A stretch of 64,000 bases of DNA from Deltaproteobacteria bacterium (GTDB taxonomy: Bacteria > Desulfobacterota > Desulfobulbia > Desulfobulbales > Desulfurivibrionaceae), in assembly GCA_021802775.1 (NCBI GenBank), contig JAJZRJ010000002.1:1-64000 (forward strand). The letters are read 5' to 3'. The translations under genes and the position numbers were made by a program. The stretch's first letter is position 1. Every line of letters begins with the position of its first letter. Shown in pieces: positions 54,120 through 64,000 of this stretch. The notes beneath the pieces were generated by a model. That model was not told the DNA's origin. It saw nothing but the letters and a program-made list of their open reading frames with translations, and made no database searches.

Positions 54120-55700
54120 ATGGCGAATGGACAGCCACACGGAGCATATGCGATCACCTTACGGGAGCTGCTGAAGAACGTGACGTATCGCGCCACCAAA
54201 AAGATAGCCGAGCTGGCGGTCACCGCGGTCACCTCCGATTCCCGGGCGGTCACCGCGGGCACGCTTTTTGTGGCGGTGGCCGGCACCGCAGTGGATGGCC
54301 ACGACTTTATCGACGATGCGGTGCGGCGCGGCTGCGCCGGCGTGGTGCTGGAAAAGGGCCGCGCCCGCATCAGTAAGACCAGGGGGCTGCCGGTCTGCAT
54401 CGAGGTGGAGGACAGCCGCGAGGCGCTGGGACTCATTGCCGCCGCCTTCTGGCAGGAGCCGGCGCGCCGGATGACCATGATCGGCATTACCGGCACCAAC
54501 GGCAAGACCACCAGCGCCTACCTGCTGGAGACACTGATCCGCAAGGCCGGCGGCAAGCCGGGGGTGATCGGCACCGTCAACTACCGCTATGCCGGCAAGG
54601 TGCTGCCGGCCGCCCATACCACCCCGCCGCCGGAGGCGCTGCAGCGGCTGCTGCGGGAGATGGCGGACAGCGGCGTCACCCATGTGATCATGGAGGTCTC
54701 CTCCCATGCCTTGGAGCAGAAGCGGGTGGCAGGGCTCAGCTTCGACGTGGCGCTCTTTACCAATCTGAGCCGCGATCATCTCGATTTCCATGGCGACATG
54801 GAGTCCTACTTTGTCAGCAAGAAGCGGCTGTTCCAGGAATATCTGAAGCCTGGCGGTGCGGGCGTGGTGGTGGACGCCCTTGCCGACGATCCGTGGGGCG
54901 GCCGGTTGCTGGCAGAACTTGCCGGCAGCAAGCGGAAAAAGGCCCCGGCGCTTCTGCGTTGCGGCATCGGTGCCGGCGAGGTGGCGCTCACCTCGGCCCG
55001 GGAGAATTTAACCGGCCTGACCCTGGAAGTCACGGTGCCCCAAGGCAGCCTCGAGATCCGTTCGCCGCTGGTGGGTGAGTTCAATATCCGCAATCTGCTG
55101 GGGGTGGCGGCCGTGGGCAGCGCCCTCGGTTATGCACCCCCGGTGATCGCCGCAGGGCTCAGCGAGGCGCAGGGCGCGCCGGGACGGCTGGAGCGGGTGG
55201 TTTCCGCCAGCGGTATCGAGGTCTTTGTTGATTATGCCCATACCCCGGACGCCCTGGAGAATATCCTGCGCACCCTGCGGCGGCTTACGCAGGGGCGGCT
55301 GCTCGCGGTGTTTGGTTGCGGCGGGGACCGCGACCAGGGTAAACGGCCGCAGATGGGCGCCATCGCCGGGAACCTTGCCGATGTGGCGGTGGTCACCTCC
55401 GACAATCCGCGCAGCGAGGAGGCGGGAGCGATCATCGCCGCCATCGAGGAGGGGCTCCGCACCACGGGGATGGCGCGGTTGCCGCTGGCCATGTTGCAGT
55501 CCCATCCGGCCCTGCGGGGGTACGAGTTGATCCCCGGCCGCAAGGCGGCGATCCGGGCAGCGGTCTGGCATGCCAATCCGGGCGACATTGTGGTGATCTG
55601 CGGCAAGGGGCACGAGGATTATCAGATCATCGGCAAGACCAAGCTCTTTTTCGATGACCGCCTGGTGGCGCGGGAGATGCTGGCGATGATCCGCTGGTAG
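54120..55700 (+). CDS. murE: UDP-MurNAc-tripeptide synthetase (meso-DAP-adding)
   Basis: A 526-aa Mur ligase: GITGTNGKTT (ATP loop), HVIMEVSSHALEQKR in the middle and TSDNPRSEE near the C-terminus. The DNPR motif indicates meso-diaminopimelate, the expected stem-peptide residue of Gram-negative murein. Starts 9 bp after ftsI. Confidence 0.95.
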   Translation: MANGQPHGAYAITLRELLKNVTYRATKKIAELAVTAVTSDSRAVTAGTLFVAVAGTAVDGHDFIDDAVRRGCAGVVLEKGRARISKTRGLPVCIEVEDSREALGLIAAAFWQEPARRMTMIGITGTNGKTTSAYLLETLIRKAGGKPGVIGTVNYRYAGKVLPAAHTTPPPEALQRLLREMADSGVTHVIMEVSSHALEQKRVAGLSFDVALFTNLSRDHLDFHGDMESYFVSKKRLFQEYLKPGGAGVVVDALADDPWGGRLLAELAGSKRKKAPALLRCGIGAGEVALTSARENLTGLTLEVTVPQGSLEIRSPLVGEFNIRNLLGVAAVGSALGYAPPVIAAGLSEAQGAPGRLERVVSASGIEVFVDYAHTPDALENILRTLRRLTQGRLLAVFGCGGDRDQGKRPQMGAIAGNLADVAVVTSDNPRSEEAGAIIAAIEEGLRTTGMARLPLAMLQSHPALRGYELIPGRKAAIRAAVWHANPGDIVVICGKGHEDYQIIGKTKLFFDDRLVAREMLAMIRW

Positions 55701-55727
55701 GGAACAGGGGAGCCAAGGGGGAGGACA

Positions 55728-57224
55728 ATGGAGGGTATGGCACGAATTGAGATGCGGGACAAAGCGCCGCATCGGGAGCGGCGGCAGGGGAATGGCCACG
55801 CGGCGAGCGTTGGGCAGACGCCGGTCTGGACGCTCGCCCAGGTGCTTTTCGCCACCGGCGGCCGATTTTTTGCCGGCCCGATCGAGGCCGCGTTCCGGCG
55901 GATTTCCACGGACAGCCGGACCGTGGAACCGGGGGATCTCTTTGTCGCCCTGGTGGGCGAGAACCTTGACGGCCACGATTTCCTGGAACAGGCGCTCACC
56001 CGGGGAGCAACCGGCGTGCTGGTATCCAAGCCGCCGGAGAAACCGGGTCGCGCTGCCGTGATCCTGGTGAATGACACCCTGCAGGCCTTGGGCGATCTCG
56101 CCCACTATCGGCGTAAGCAGATGCCGGATCTTACCGTGCTGGCCGTGACCGGCAGTTCCGGCAAGACCACGGTCAAGGAGATGATCAGCGCCATTCTGGG
56201 GCAGCGCCATCAGGTGCTCAAGACCAAGGGGAATTTCAATAACCTCATCGGTCTGCCCCATTCGTTGCTGCCGGTGAACGAGGAACATGATTTCGCGGTG
56301 CTGGAGATGGGGATGAACCGGCCGGGCGAGATCGCCCGGCTGGCGGAGATTGCCGAGCCGGATGTTGCCTGCATCACCAACGTGCAGGGTGCCCACCTGG
56401 CCGGCCTGGCCACCATCGAAGGGGTGGCCAGGGCCAAGGGCGAACTCTTTGCCGGCATGAAGGCCTGGGGCACGCTGGTGGTGAATGCCGATGACGTGCG
56501 GGTGCGTAAGCTGGCCCGCCGGCTGCGGCACCGCAAGGTCAGTTTCGGCCGGAGCAGCAGCGCCATGGTCCGTGCCACTCGCATCGTGAGCCTCGGTGAA
56601 GAGGGGATGCGTTTCACCCTCCACATCGGCTCGCGGAGCGAACGGCTGACCATCGTCAGTTTGGGTGCCCACAACGTGATGAATGCACTGGCCGCCGCCG
56701 CCATGGCCCATGCGGTCGGCCTGGCGCCGGCCGAAATCGTAGCGGGACTCGCCAGCCACCGGCCCTATGACAAGCGGATGCAGATCAGCGTGCTGCCGAG
56801 CGGCCTCAAGCTCATCAACGATGCCTATAACGCCAACCCCTCCTCGATGCTGGCAGCCTTGGAGGCGGTGCGCAACCTCAAGAACCGGCAGCGGATCGTC
56901 GCGGTACTGGGCGACATGCTGGAACTCGGCAGCCACAGTGTGGCTGCCCACCGGATGGTGGGCGAGAACGCGGCGCGGCTTAACTTCGATTACCTGCTGG
57001 CGGTCGGCGAGTTCGCCGGCGAGCTGGTGGCCGGCGCCCGCCAGGCCGGCATGGCCACGGCGCAGGCGCAGCATTGTGCCAATAAGGAAGCGGTGGTCGC
57101 CTGGCTCGACAAGGCGGTTGAAGCCGGCACGCTCGAGGCGGGGGATATCCTCCTGCTCAAGGGCTCGCGCGGCATGCGGATGGAAACCATCGCCAGTGCC
57201 CTGGCCGGATCGGAGACGAGGTAA
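55728..57224 (+). CDS. murF: UDP-MurNAc-tripeptide:D-Ala-D-Ala ligase
   Basis: A 498-aa Mur ligase with VTGSSGKTTVKEM (ATP loop), FNNLIGLP, and YNANPSSMLAALEA. It adds D-Ala-D-Ala to the UDP-tripeptide. GGGGGAGGACA precedes the ATG. Confidence 0.95.
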   Translation: MEGMARIEMRDKAPHRERRQGNGHAASVGQTPVWTLAQVLFATGGRFFAGPIEAAFRRISTDSRTVEPGDLFVALVGENLDGHDFLEQALTRGATGVLVSKPPEKPGRAAVILVNDTLQALGDLAHYRRKQMPDLTVLAVTGSSGKTTVKEMISAILGQRHQVLKTKGNFNNLIGLPHSLLPVNEEHDFAVLEMGMNRPGEIARLAEIAEPDVACITNVQGAHLAGLATIEGVARAKGELFAGMKAWGTLVVNADDVRVRKLARRLRHRKVSFGRSSSAMVRATRIVSLGEEGMRFTLHIGSRSERLTIVSLGAHNVMNALAAAAMAHAVGLAPAEIVAGLASHRPYDKRMQISVLPSGLKLINDAYNANPSSMLAALEAVRNLKNRQRIVAVLGDMLELGSHSVAAHRMVGENAARLNFDYLLAVGEFAGELVAGARQAGMATAQAQHCANKEAVVAWLDKAVEAGTLEAGDILLLKGSRGMRMETIASALAGSETR

Positions 57225-57230
57225 TCAGCG

Positions 57231-58310
57231 ATGCTCTATCATCTGCTCTATCCGCTCCATGACTACATCAGCGTCCTGAACGTCTTCCGTTACATCACCT
57301 TCCGGTGTATCGCCGCGGCGCTCACCGCCTTCCTCATCATGCTGCTTTGCGGGCCGGCCTTTATCCGGATGCTGCAAAAGAATCTCATCGGCCAGGTGGT
57401 GCGCGATGACGGCCCCGAAACCCATTTCAGCAAGCGGGGAGTGCCCACCATGGGCGGCATCCTGATTTTGAGCGCCATCACCGTGGCCACTTTGCTGTGG
57501 GTGGATCTCGCCAACCCCTTTGTCTGGCTGCTGCTGGCGGTGACGCTCTGGTTCGGCGTGATCGGCGCCTACGACGATTACCGCAAGATCAAAAAAAAGG
57601 ACAGCCGGGGGCTCTCCGCCCGCGGCAAGCTCGTTTCCCAGTTCCTCGGTGCGGCCCTGGCCGGGCTGGTGCTCTACCAGTTGCCCGGCTTCGACGGCCA
57701 TCTGAGCCTGCCCTTTTTCAAGGCCGCTCGGCCCGATCTCGGCTGGTATTACGTGATCTTCGCGGTGCTGGTGGTGGTGGGCGCTTCCAACGCGGTGAAC
57801 CTCACCGACGGCCTCGACGGCCTGGTGGCCGGCCCCACCGTGGTGACCGGCACGGTTTATCTGCTCTTTTCCTATCTCGCCGGCCATGCCGGGCTTTCCG
57901 CCTATCTGCAGCTGCCCTTTGTCAGCGGGGCCGGCGAGGTGGCGGTCTTCTGTTCCACCCTGGTCGGCGCCTGCCTCGGCTTTCTCTGGTTCAACTGCTA
58001 CCCGGCCCGGATCTTCATGGGCGATGTCGGCGCCCTGTCTCTGGGGGCGGCCCTGGGACTGGTGGCCATCATCATCAAGCAGGAATTTCTGCTGGCCCTG
58101 GTGGGCGGCATCTTCGTCATGGAGGCGCTGTCGGTCATGCTGCAGGTCGGCTACTACAAGCTCTCCGGCGGCAAGCGGATCTTCCTGATGGCGCCCTTCC
58201 ATCATCATTTTGAAAAGAAAGGCTGGCCCGAGCCCAAGGTGGTGGTCCGTTTCTGGATCGTCTCCATCGTCCTCGGGCTGATGGCCATTGCCACCCTGAA
58301 GCTGCGGTGA
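57231..58310 (+). CDS. mraY: Phospho-MurNAc-pentapeptide translocase
   Basis: A 359-aa polytopic membrane enzyme that forms lipid I. Family motifs DDYRKIKKKD, NAVNLTDGLDGL (catalytic Asp region) and APFHHHFE are all present, and ten hydrophobic helices are visible. Starts 6 bp after murF. Confidence 0.96.
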   Translation: MLYHLLYPLHDYISVLNVFRYITFRCIAAALTAFLIMLLCGPAFIRMLQKNLIGQVVRDDGPETHFSKRGVPTMGGILILSAITVATLLWVDLANPFVWLLLAVTLWFGVIGAYDDYRKIKKKDSRGLSARGKLVSQFLGAALAGLVLYQLPGFDGHLSLPFFKAARPDLGWYYVIFAVLVVVGASNAVNLTDGLDGLVAGPTVVTGTVYLLFSYLAGHAGLSAYLQLPFVSGAGEVAVFCSTLVGACLGFLWFNCYPARIFMGDVGALSLGAALGLVAIIIKQEFLLALVGGIFVMEALSVMLQVGYYKLSGGKRIFLMAPFHHHFEKKGWPEPKVVVRFWIVSIVLGLMAIATLKLR

Positions 58311-58314
58311 ACGA

Positions 58315-59799
58315 ATGAATCACGCCACCAGTCCCATACTGCCCACGCCGATTGTGAAGAAGGGCGACCACGTTCTGGTGGTCGGCCTTGGCAAGTCCGG
58401 CTATGCGGCGGTGCGCTTTCTGCTCGCTCAGGGGGTGCGGGTTTCGGTTTCAGAGGGTGGCCGCGCGCCACAGCTGGACGCGGAGAAGATTCAATGGCTG
58501 CAGGAGAAAGGGGTTTACTGTGAGATCGGCGGCCACTCCTCTGAGCTCTTCGGCAAGGTGGATGCCATCCTGCTCAGCCCCGGGGTGCCGCTGGCACTGC
58601 CTGCCCTCGCTGCGGCGCGGGCCAGGAACATTCCAATCTTCGGCGAGCTGGCCCTGGCGCGGGATTTCCTCAAGGCGCCGGTGGTGGCGATCACCGGCAC
58701 CAACGGCAAGAGCACGGTGACCACCTTGGTGGGCGACCTGCTTAAGGCCGCGGGCAAGGAAGTCTTTGTCGGCGGCAATCTCGGCACCCCGCTCTGCGAG
58801 TATCTCGCCGGGCCGCAGGAGGCGGAATGGGTGGTGCTGGAGGTCTCCAGTTTCCAGCTCGATACCGCCGGCCTCTTCCGGCCACGGGTGGCGATTCTTT
58901 TGAACATCACCCCGGACCATCTTGACCGTTACCCCTCCTATGCGGCCTATGCCGACTCGAAGTGGTCGATCTTCCGCCACCAGCAGCCGGACGACAGCGC
59001 GATTCTCGACGGCGACGACCCGGAGATTGCGCGGCTGCTGGCCGAGGCCGGAGCCAATCCTGCCTCGCCGTACGCGATTTCTGCGCGGCGTTTTGTGGTT
59101 GGCGAACGGACCGTCGGCAGCGGCGCCGGCATGGCTGGCGCGGTGGCCCAGGTGCGGGGGCTGGCCCCCGGCGCCTCGACCGAGGAATACAACCTGGCCG
59201 GTACGCCGCTGGCCACGGCACCCAACAGCCACAATGCCATGACCGCCATTATTGCCGCCCGCTGCTGCGGCTGCGAGCCCACGGCGATCCGGCGGGGGCT
59301 CGCAGCCTTCCAGCCGCTGCCGCATCGTTTGGCCCTGGTGGCCGAGGTGGAGGGCGTCGCCTACTACGACGACTCCAAGGCCACCAACATCGGCGCGGTG
59401 GCCTCGGCCCTCGAAGGGCTCAAGCAGCCGGTGGTCCTCATTGCCGGCGGCCTCGACAAAGGCGGTGACTACCGCCTGATGCGCGACATCGTCCGGCAGA
59501 AGGTCAAGGCCATGGTGCTTATCGGCAGTGCCCGGCAGCTCATGGCCGCGGCCTTTGCGGATCTGATTCCGATTCAATTCGCCGAGAGCATGGCCGAGGC
59601 GGTTGGCAAGGCGCGGGAGCTGGCACAGCGGGGCGACTTGGTGCTCTTGTCGCCGGCCTGCGCCAGCTTCGATATGTTCGATAGTTACGCCCACCGGGGT
59701 GAGGTGTTCCGGGCGGCGGTGCAGGCGCTTCGTTCCCGACCCCGCGACGTGCGGGGAGGCGGCAGGCTGTGCCCGATCATGGAGGCGCTGGTTGCCTGA
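58315..59799 (+). CDS. murD: UDP-MurNAc-L-alanine:D-glutamate ligase
   Basis: A 494-aa Mur ligase with VAITGTNGKST and EVSSFQLDT, then YYDDSKATN and DKGGDYR, typical of MurD. In nearly all dcw clusters ftsW follows; here a small zinc-ribbon gene does. Confidence 0.95.
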   Translation: MNHATSPILPTPIVKKGDHVLVVGLGKSGYAAVRFLLAQGVRVSVSEGGRAPQLDAEKIQWLQEKGVYCEIGGHSSELFGKVDAILLSPGVPLALPALAAARARNIPIFGELALARDFLKAPVVAITGTNGKSTVTTLVGDLLKAAGKEVFVGGNLGTPLCEYLAGPQEAEWVVLEVSSFQLDTAGLFRPRVAILLNITPDHLDRYPSYAAYADSKWSIFRHQQPDDSAILDGDDPEIARLLAEAGANPASPYAISARRFVVGERTVGSGAGMAGAVAQVRGLAPGASTEEYNLAGTPLATAPNSHNAMTAIIAARCCGCEPTAIRRGLAAFQPLPHRLALVAEVEGVAYYDDSKATNIGAVASALEGLKQPVVLIAGGLDKGGDYRLMRDIVRQKVKAMVLIGSARQLMAAAFADLIPIQFAESMAEAVGKARELAQRGDLVLLSPACASFDMFDSYAHRGEVFRAAVQALRSRPRDVRGGGRLCPIMEALVA

Positions 59800-59829
59800 G
59801 ATGTCATGCGAGCATGGGGGGGAAGGATC

Positions 59830-60021
59830 ATGATTACGATGTGCTGCGTGTGCCGCAGAACCAAGAGCGGGAAGAGCTGTGTGAAGAAGCGGATGGCAAA
59901 GGATGCGGGACGGACGTCCCACGGCTATTGCCCGGAATGCTATCAGGTAACCATGGAGCGGTTCCGGATTGATTATCTGGCGCGGCAGCTTCAGGTGCCG
60001 GAACATGCGGCGGTCAATTAG
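59830..60021 (+). CDS. 63-aa zinc-ribbon protein occupying the ftsW position
   Basis: A small basic soluble protein with MCCVC near the N-terminus and SHGYCPEC later, four cysteines suited to a zinc ribbon, followed by a helix (VTMERFRIDYLARQL). The SHGxCPxC phrase recalls the short cysteine module at the ends of some signalling proteins. GGAAGGA precedes the ATG; an upstream in-frame ATG adds eight residues but lacks a site. It lies between murD and murG, where ftsW is usual. Confidence 0.75.
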   Translation: MITMCCVCRRTKSGKSCVKKRMAKDAGRTSHGYCPECYQVTMERFRIDYLARQLQVPEHAAVN

Positions 60022-60033
60022 GGTGTATCAGGT

Positions 60034-61131
60034 ATGCGGTTGGTGATTACAGGCGGCGGCACCGGCGGCCATCTCTTTCCGGGGATTGCGCTGGCCGAAG
60101 GGATGCTGCAGCGGTTTCCGCGGGGAAAGGTGATGTTCATCGGTACCGACCGGCATCTCGACAATCAGGCCTTGGCGGGTAAGCCCTTTACGGTGGTGGC
60201 CTTGGCCAGCCGCGCGCTCAAGGGGAAATCCCTGCTGCGCCAGCTCGGCGCCCTGTTGCAGGTGCCGGTGAGTGTCTGGCGGGCGATGCAGTTGCTGCGG
60301 CAGTTCAAGCCCGACCTGGTGTTCGGGGTCGGCGGCTATGTGACCGGGCCGGTATTGCTGGCGGCGCGCCTTCTGGGAATCCGCACCGCCATCCACGAGC
60401 AGAACTCGATTCCGGGGCTGGCCAACCGGATGCTGGGCCGGATCGTTGACCGGATCTTCGTCTCGCTGCCCGGCAGTGAAGGTTTCTTCCCGGCAGCCAA
60501 GGTGCGGCTCGCCGGCAATCCGGTTCGCCGCGAACTGCTGGCGCGGGCGCAAGAAACCGCTGCCCCGCATGAACGGCTCACCGTGCTGGTGCTCGGCGGC
60601 AGCCAGGGGGCGCGGGCGGTCAACCGGTTGGTGGTGGAGGCAGTGGGTCAGCTCGCGGAGAAAAATCGCCTCAATATCATCCATCAGACCGGTATCCATG
60701 ATGCCGAATGGGTGAAGTCCGGGTATAATGCCGCGGCCGTTGTCGCCCGGGTGGAGCCGTTTATCAGCGATATGGCGGCGGCCTATGGCGAGGCGGATCT
60801 GATCGTCTCCCGGGCCGGCGCCACGACCCTGGCCGAGGTCACGGTCTTCGGCCGGCCGGCGGTGCTGATACCATACCCCTATGCGGCGGATGACCACCAG
60901 CACCACAATGCCCGCTATCTGGCGGAACACGGCGCGGCCCTGATGGCTGACGAGGCGGAACTGACCGGCGGCAAACTTGCCGGGATGCTGGCCGAGTTGC
61001 TGGCCGATGGCGAGAAACGCAGGCTTATGGCAACGCGGGCCAGGGAACTGGGACGGCCCGCGGCCACCGAAATCATCATCAACGAATGTCTGGCGCTGGC
61101 AGGCGCCTGGACCAAGGACGAGACACCCTGA
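60034..61131 (+). CDS. murG: Lipid II synthase (undecaprenyl-PP-MurNAc-pentapeptide GlcNAc transferase)
   Basis: A 365-aa GT-B glycosyltransferase: [11 protein letters not shown] at the N-terminus, [21 protein letters not shown], and [11 protein letters not shown] near the C-terminus, all MurG hallmarks. It is peripheral on the inner membrane. Starts 12 bp after the zinc-ribbon gene. Confidence 0.96.
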   Translation: MRLVITGGGTGGHLFPGIALAEGMLQRFPRGKVMFIGTDRHLDNQALAGKPFTVVALASRALKGKSLLRQLGALLQVPVSVWRAMQLLRQFKPDLVFGVGGYVTGPVLLAARLLGIRTAIHEQNSIPGLANRMLGRIVDRIFVSLPGSEGFFPAAKVRLAGNPVRRELLARAQETAAPHERLTVLVLGGSQGARAVNRLVVEAVGQLAEKNRLNIIHQTGIHDAEWVKSGYNAAAVVARVEPFISDMAAAYGEADLIVSRAGATTLAEVTVFGRPAVLIPYPYAADDHQHHNARYLAEHGAALMADEAELTGGKLAGMLAELLADGEKRRLMATRARELGRPAATEIIINECLALAGAWTKDETP

Positions 61132-61132
61132 T

Positions 61133-62524
<1,392 letters not shown>

Positions 62525-62547
62525 CGGGCGGGCAGCGGGAACGACTC

Positions 62548-63540
62548 ATGGGGCTTGCGTGCGCGGCATACGAATCCAACCTGACGGAGCGGCCGTTGGC
62601 GAACGAGAGCGGTTGGCATAAGGCGGTGATGAATTGGCCGGGAACGCTCCTCTGGGGCGCGCCGCTGGCCGATTTCACTACGCTCCGCGTCGGCGGTCCT
62701 GCTGCGGCGGTGGCCATGCCGGCGGATACTGTCGAACTGATCGCGCTCCTGGCCCTGCTTCGCGACCACAATGTGTCCTGGCGGGTGATCGGCCGGGGCA
62801 GCAACCTGCTGGTTGCCGACCGCGGCTACGACGGGATGGTGATCGTGTTGGGTCGGCGTTTCGGCGCCATCGAACCGGCGGGGCCGACCACCGTGCGGGT
62901 CGAGGCGGGCTGCGGCCTTGCCCGGCTGCTCCAGTGGTGCGTGGCCCAGGAATTGACCGGCCTCGAATTCCTCGCCGGTATCCCCGGCAGCGTGGGGGGT
63001 GCCCTGGCCATGAACGCGGGTGCCTGGAACAGGGAAATCATGGACCGCATTAGTGCGGTGGACCTGCTCGATGAAAGCGGCGTCATCCGCAGGGTCGCGC
63101 GGGAGGCCCTGAGTTTTAGCTACCGCCACCTGGAACTGGCGCCGGGCACCATCATCGTGGCCGGCATCTTTGCCCTGTCGGCTGGGGCCGGCAGCGAGAT
63201 TGATGCGAAGATGGCCGCCCATGTGGCAGCACGCAAGGCCAAGCAGCCGAAAGGAGTGGCCAATGCCGGCTCCTTTTTCAAGAACCCGCCAGGAGATGCC
63301 GCCGGCCGTCTTATTGAACAGGCCGGACTCAAGGGTACCACGCTGGGCGGCGCCATGGTCTCGCCGGTGCATGCCAATTTTCTGGTCAATACCGGCACCG
63401 CCACGGCGGAGGAGATGTACACTTTGATGCGGTTGGTTCAGGCCCGAGTGGAGGAGATTTTCGGGGTGCGCCTTGAACCGGAGGTCCAGCTGCTGGGGGA
63501 TTTTGCTGAAAACCCCACAGGGAGCAGGGCGCGTGCGTAA
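62548..63540 (+). CDS. murB: UDP-N-acetylenolpyruvoylglucosamine reductase
   Basis: A 330-aa FAD enzyme: TTLRVGGPA, IGRGSNLLVAD, GIPGSVGGALAMNAGAW and NAGSFFKNP. The last phrase and AGRLIEQAGLKG mark the type without the extended C-terminal loop. Its first 27 codons are not family-like, so an internal Met (about codon 28) may be the true start. Confidence 0.95.
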   Translation: MGLACAAYESNLTERPLANESGWHKAVMNWPGTLLWGAPLADFTTLRVGGPAAAVAMPADTVELIALLALLRDHNVSWRVIGRGSNLLVADRGYDGMVIVLGRRFGAIEPAGPTTVRVEAGCGLARLLQWCVAQELTGLEFLAGIPGSVGGALAMNAGAWNREIMDRISAVDLLDESGVIRRVAREALSFSYRHLELAPGTIIVAGIFALSAGAGSEIDAKMAAHVAARKAKQPKGVANAGSFFKNPPGDAAGRLIEQAGLKGTTLGGAMVSPVHANFLVNTGTATAEEMYTLMRLVQARVEEIFGVRLEPEVQLLGDFAENPTGSRARA

Positions 63541-64000
63541 TAAGAAGCCGGTCAAGCAGCGCCTGGGGCAGTCGCCGAAAAATTCGGCCCGTTCCGAGCT
63601 GCGCAACAAGCTGATCATCCTTGGAATCGGCTTCTGCGTCGTGCTGGCCGCCCTTGCTGCCGGGAGCTTTCTCATGCTGAAGGCCCTGGAACGGTCGGAG
63701 TTTTTTCAGGTCACCGCCATCCGCATCCAGGGGTGTCAGCGGGTGACCAAGAACCAGATCCTGGAGCTGAGCGGGGTGGATATCCACACCAACCTGCTTG
63801 CCCTCGACCTGGATGAGATCAGGGCCAGGGTCGAGAGCCATGAATGGGTCGAGACGGCCGAGGTGGACCGCAACTGGCCGAACCGGCTGCGGATCACCAT
63901 CCGCGAACGGGTGCCGGTGGCATTGGTCAGCCTCAAGGAGGGACTGCACTATCTGGATCGGCAGGGAGTCGTCTTTGCCAAGGTGCTGCCGCCCGAGGAT
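63533..64000 (+). CDS. ftsQ: Cell-division protein FtsQ (3' end off window)
   Basis: A GTG start overlaps the murB stop by 8 bp, with GGAGCAGGG upstream. 156 codons are visible: a basic cytoplasmic tail, a membrane helix (KLIILGIGFCVVLAALAAG), then a POTRA domain (FQVTAIRIQGCQRVTKNQIL, HEWVETAEVDRNWPNRLRI). FtsQ recruits FtsL/FtsB to the division site. Incomplete at the right edge. Confidence 0.88.
   Translation, partial: MRNKKPVKQRLGQSPKNSARSELRNKLIILGIGFCVVLAALAAGSFLMLKALERSEFFQVTAIRIQGCQRVTKNQILELSGVDIHTNLLALDLDEIRARVESHEWVETAEVDRNWPNRLRITIRERVPVALVSLKEGLHYLDRQGVVFAKVLPPED

Overview
The window is GC-rich bacterial chromosome. A Gram-negative anaerobe or sulfur-cycling member of the Desulfobacterota (Desulfobulbales-like) fits best. 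The support is selA plus an apparent selenoprotein, a two-gene YeeE/YedE sulfur-uptake module, a TorF-type outer-membrane barrel, a bactofilin/M23 pair, and a meso-DAP-type murE. The assignment is inferred from gene content only. No rRNA, tRNA or CRISPR array was seen.

Layout. 1-8.5 kb: a type III Mod methyltransferase running off the left edge; a corA-lapA-trxB operon; an MscS-like channel; a scar carrying a 44-bp perfect palindrome; yhcH; a mazEF-type toxin-antitoxin pair; an AAA ATPase. 8.6-13.3 kb: a three-gene amidoligase operon (C39-like cysteine-protease fold, RimK-like ATP-grasp ligase, GCS2 ligase), divergent from a Ca2+/Na+ exchanger. 13.4-26.8 kb: a hybrid histidine kinase with a heme-binding-type sensor; the YeeE pair, one member with an in-frame TGA at its key cysteine; marC; prfC; a GemA-like protein; an ABC-2 exporter; HAD; htpX; smr; M23 peptidase and bactofilin. 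27.4-36 kb is accessory-rich: a DRE-TIM aldolase, an orphan DNA methyltransferase with a truncated partner, eda-hrpB, and a complete restriction-modification island flanked by 123-bp direct repeats that splits hrpB from the gene upstream of it. 36.3-45.8 kb: TorF-like barrel, an unknown 433-aa protein, selA, a degenerate GGDEF-TPR protein, a LOG-family protein, hicAB plus a third gene, vapBC, a TPR lipoprotein. 45.7-64 kb: mrcB, typA, then the dcw division/wall cluster mraZ-rsmH-ftsL-ftsI-murE-murF-mraY-murD-[63-aa zinc-ribbon protein]-murG-murC-murB-ftsQ.

Main points of interest. (1) The dcw cluster has no ftsW between murD and murG, and its ftsI product has lost all three penicillin-binding-protein catalytic motifs while remaining a full-length open frame. 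Both partners of the usual septal peptidoglycan synthase are therefore absent or inactive here. (2) The YeeE-family gene reads through a TGA placed exactly at the conserved Cys, followed by a bacterial SECIS-like hairpin; selA lies about 21 kb away. (3) A C-protein-like restriction-modification island sits between two near-identical 123-bp copies of the hrpB upstream junction, the footprint of insertion with a long target duplication. (4) Other DNA-methylation genes show a base-composition mosaic (mod) or partner loss (orphan methyltransferase), so this stretch has had repeated restriction-modification turnover.
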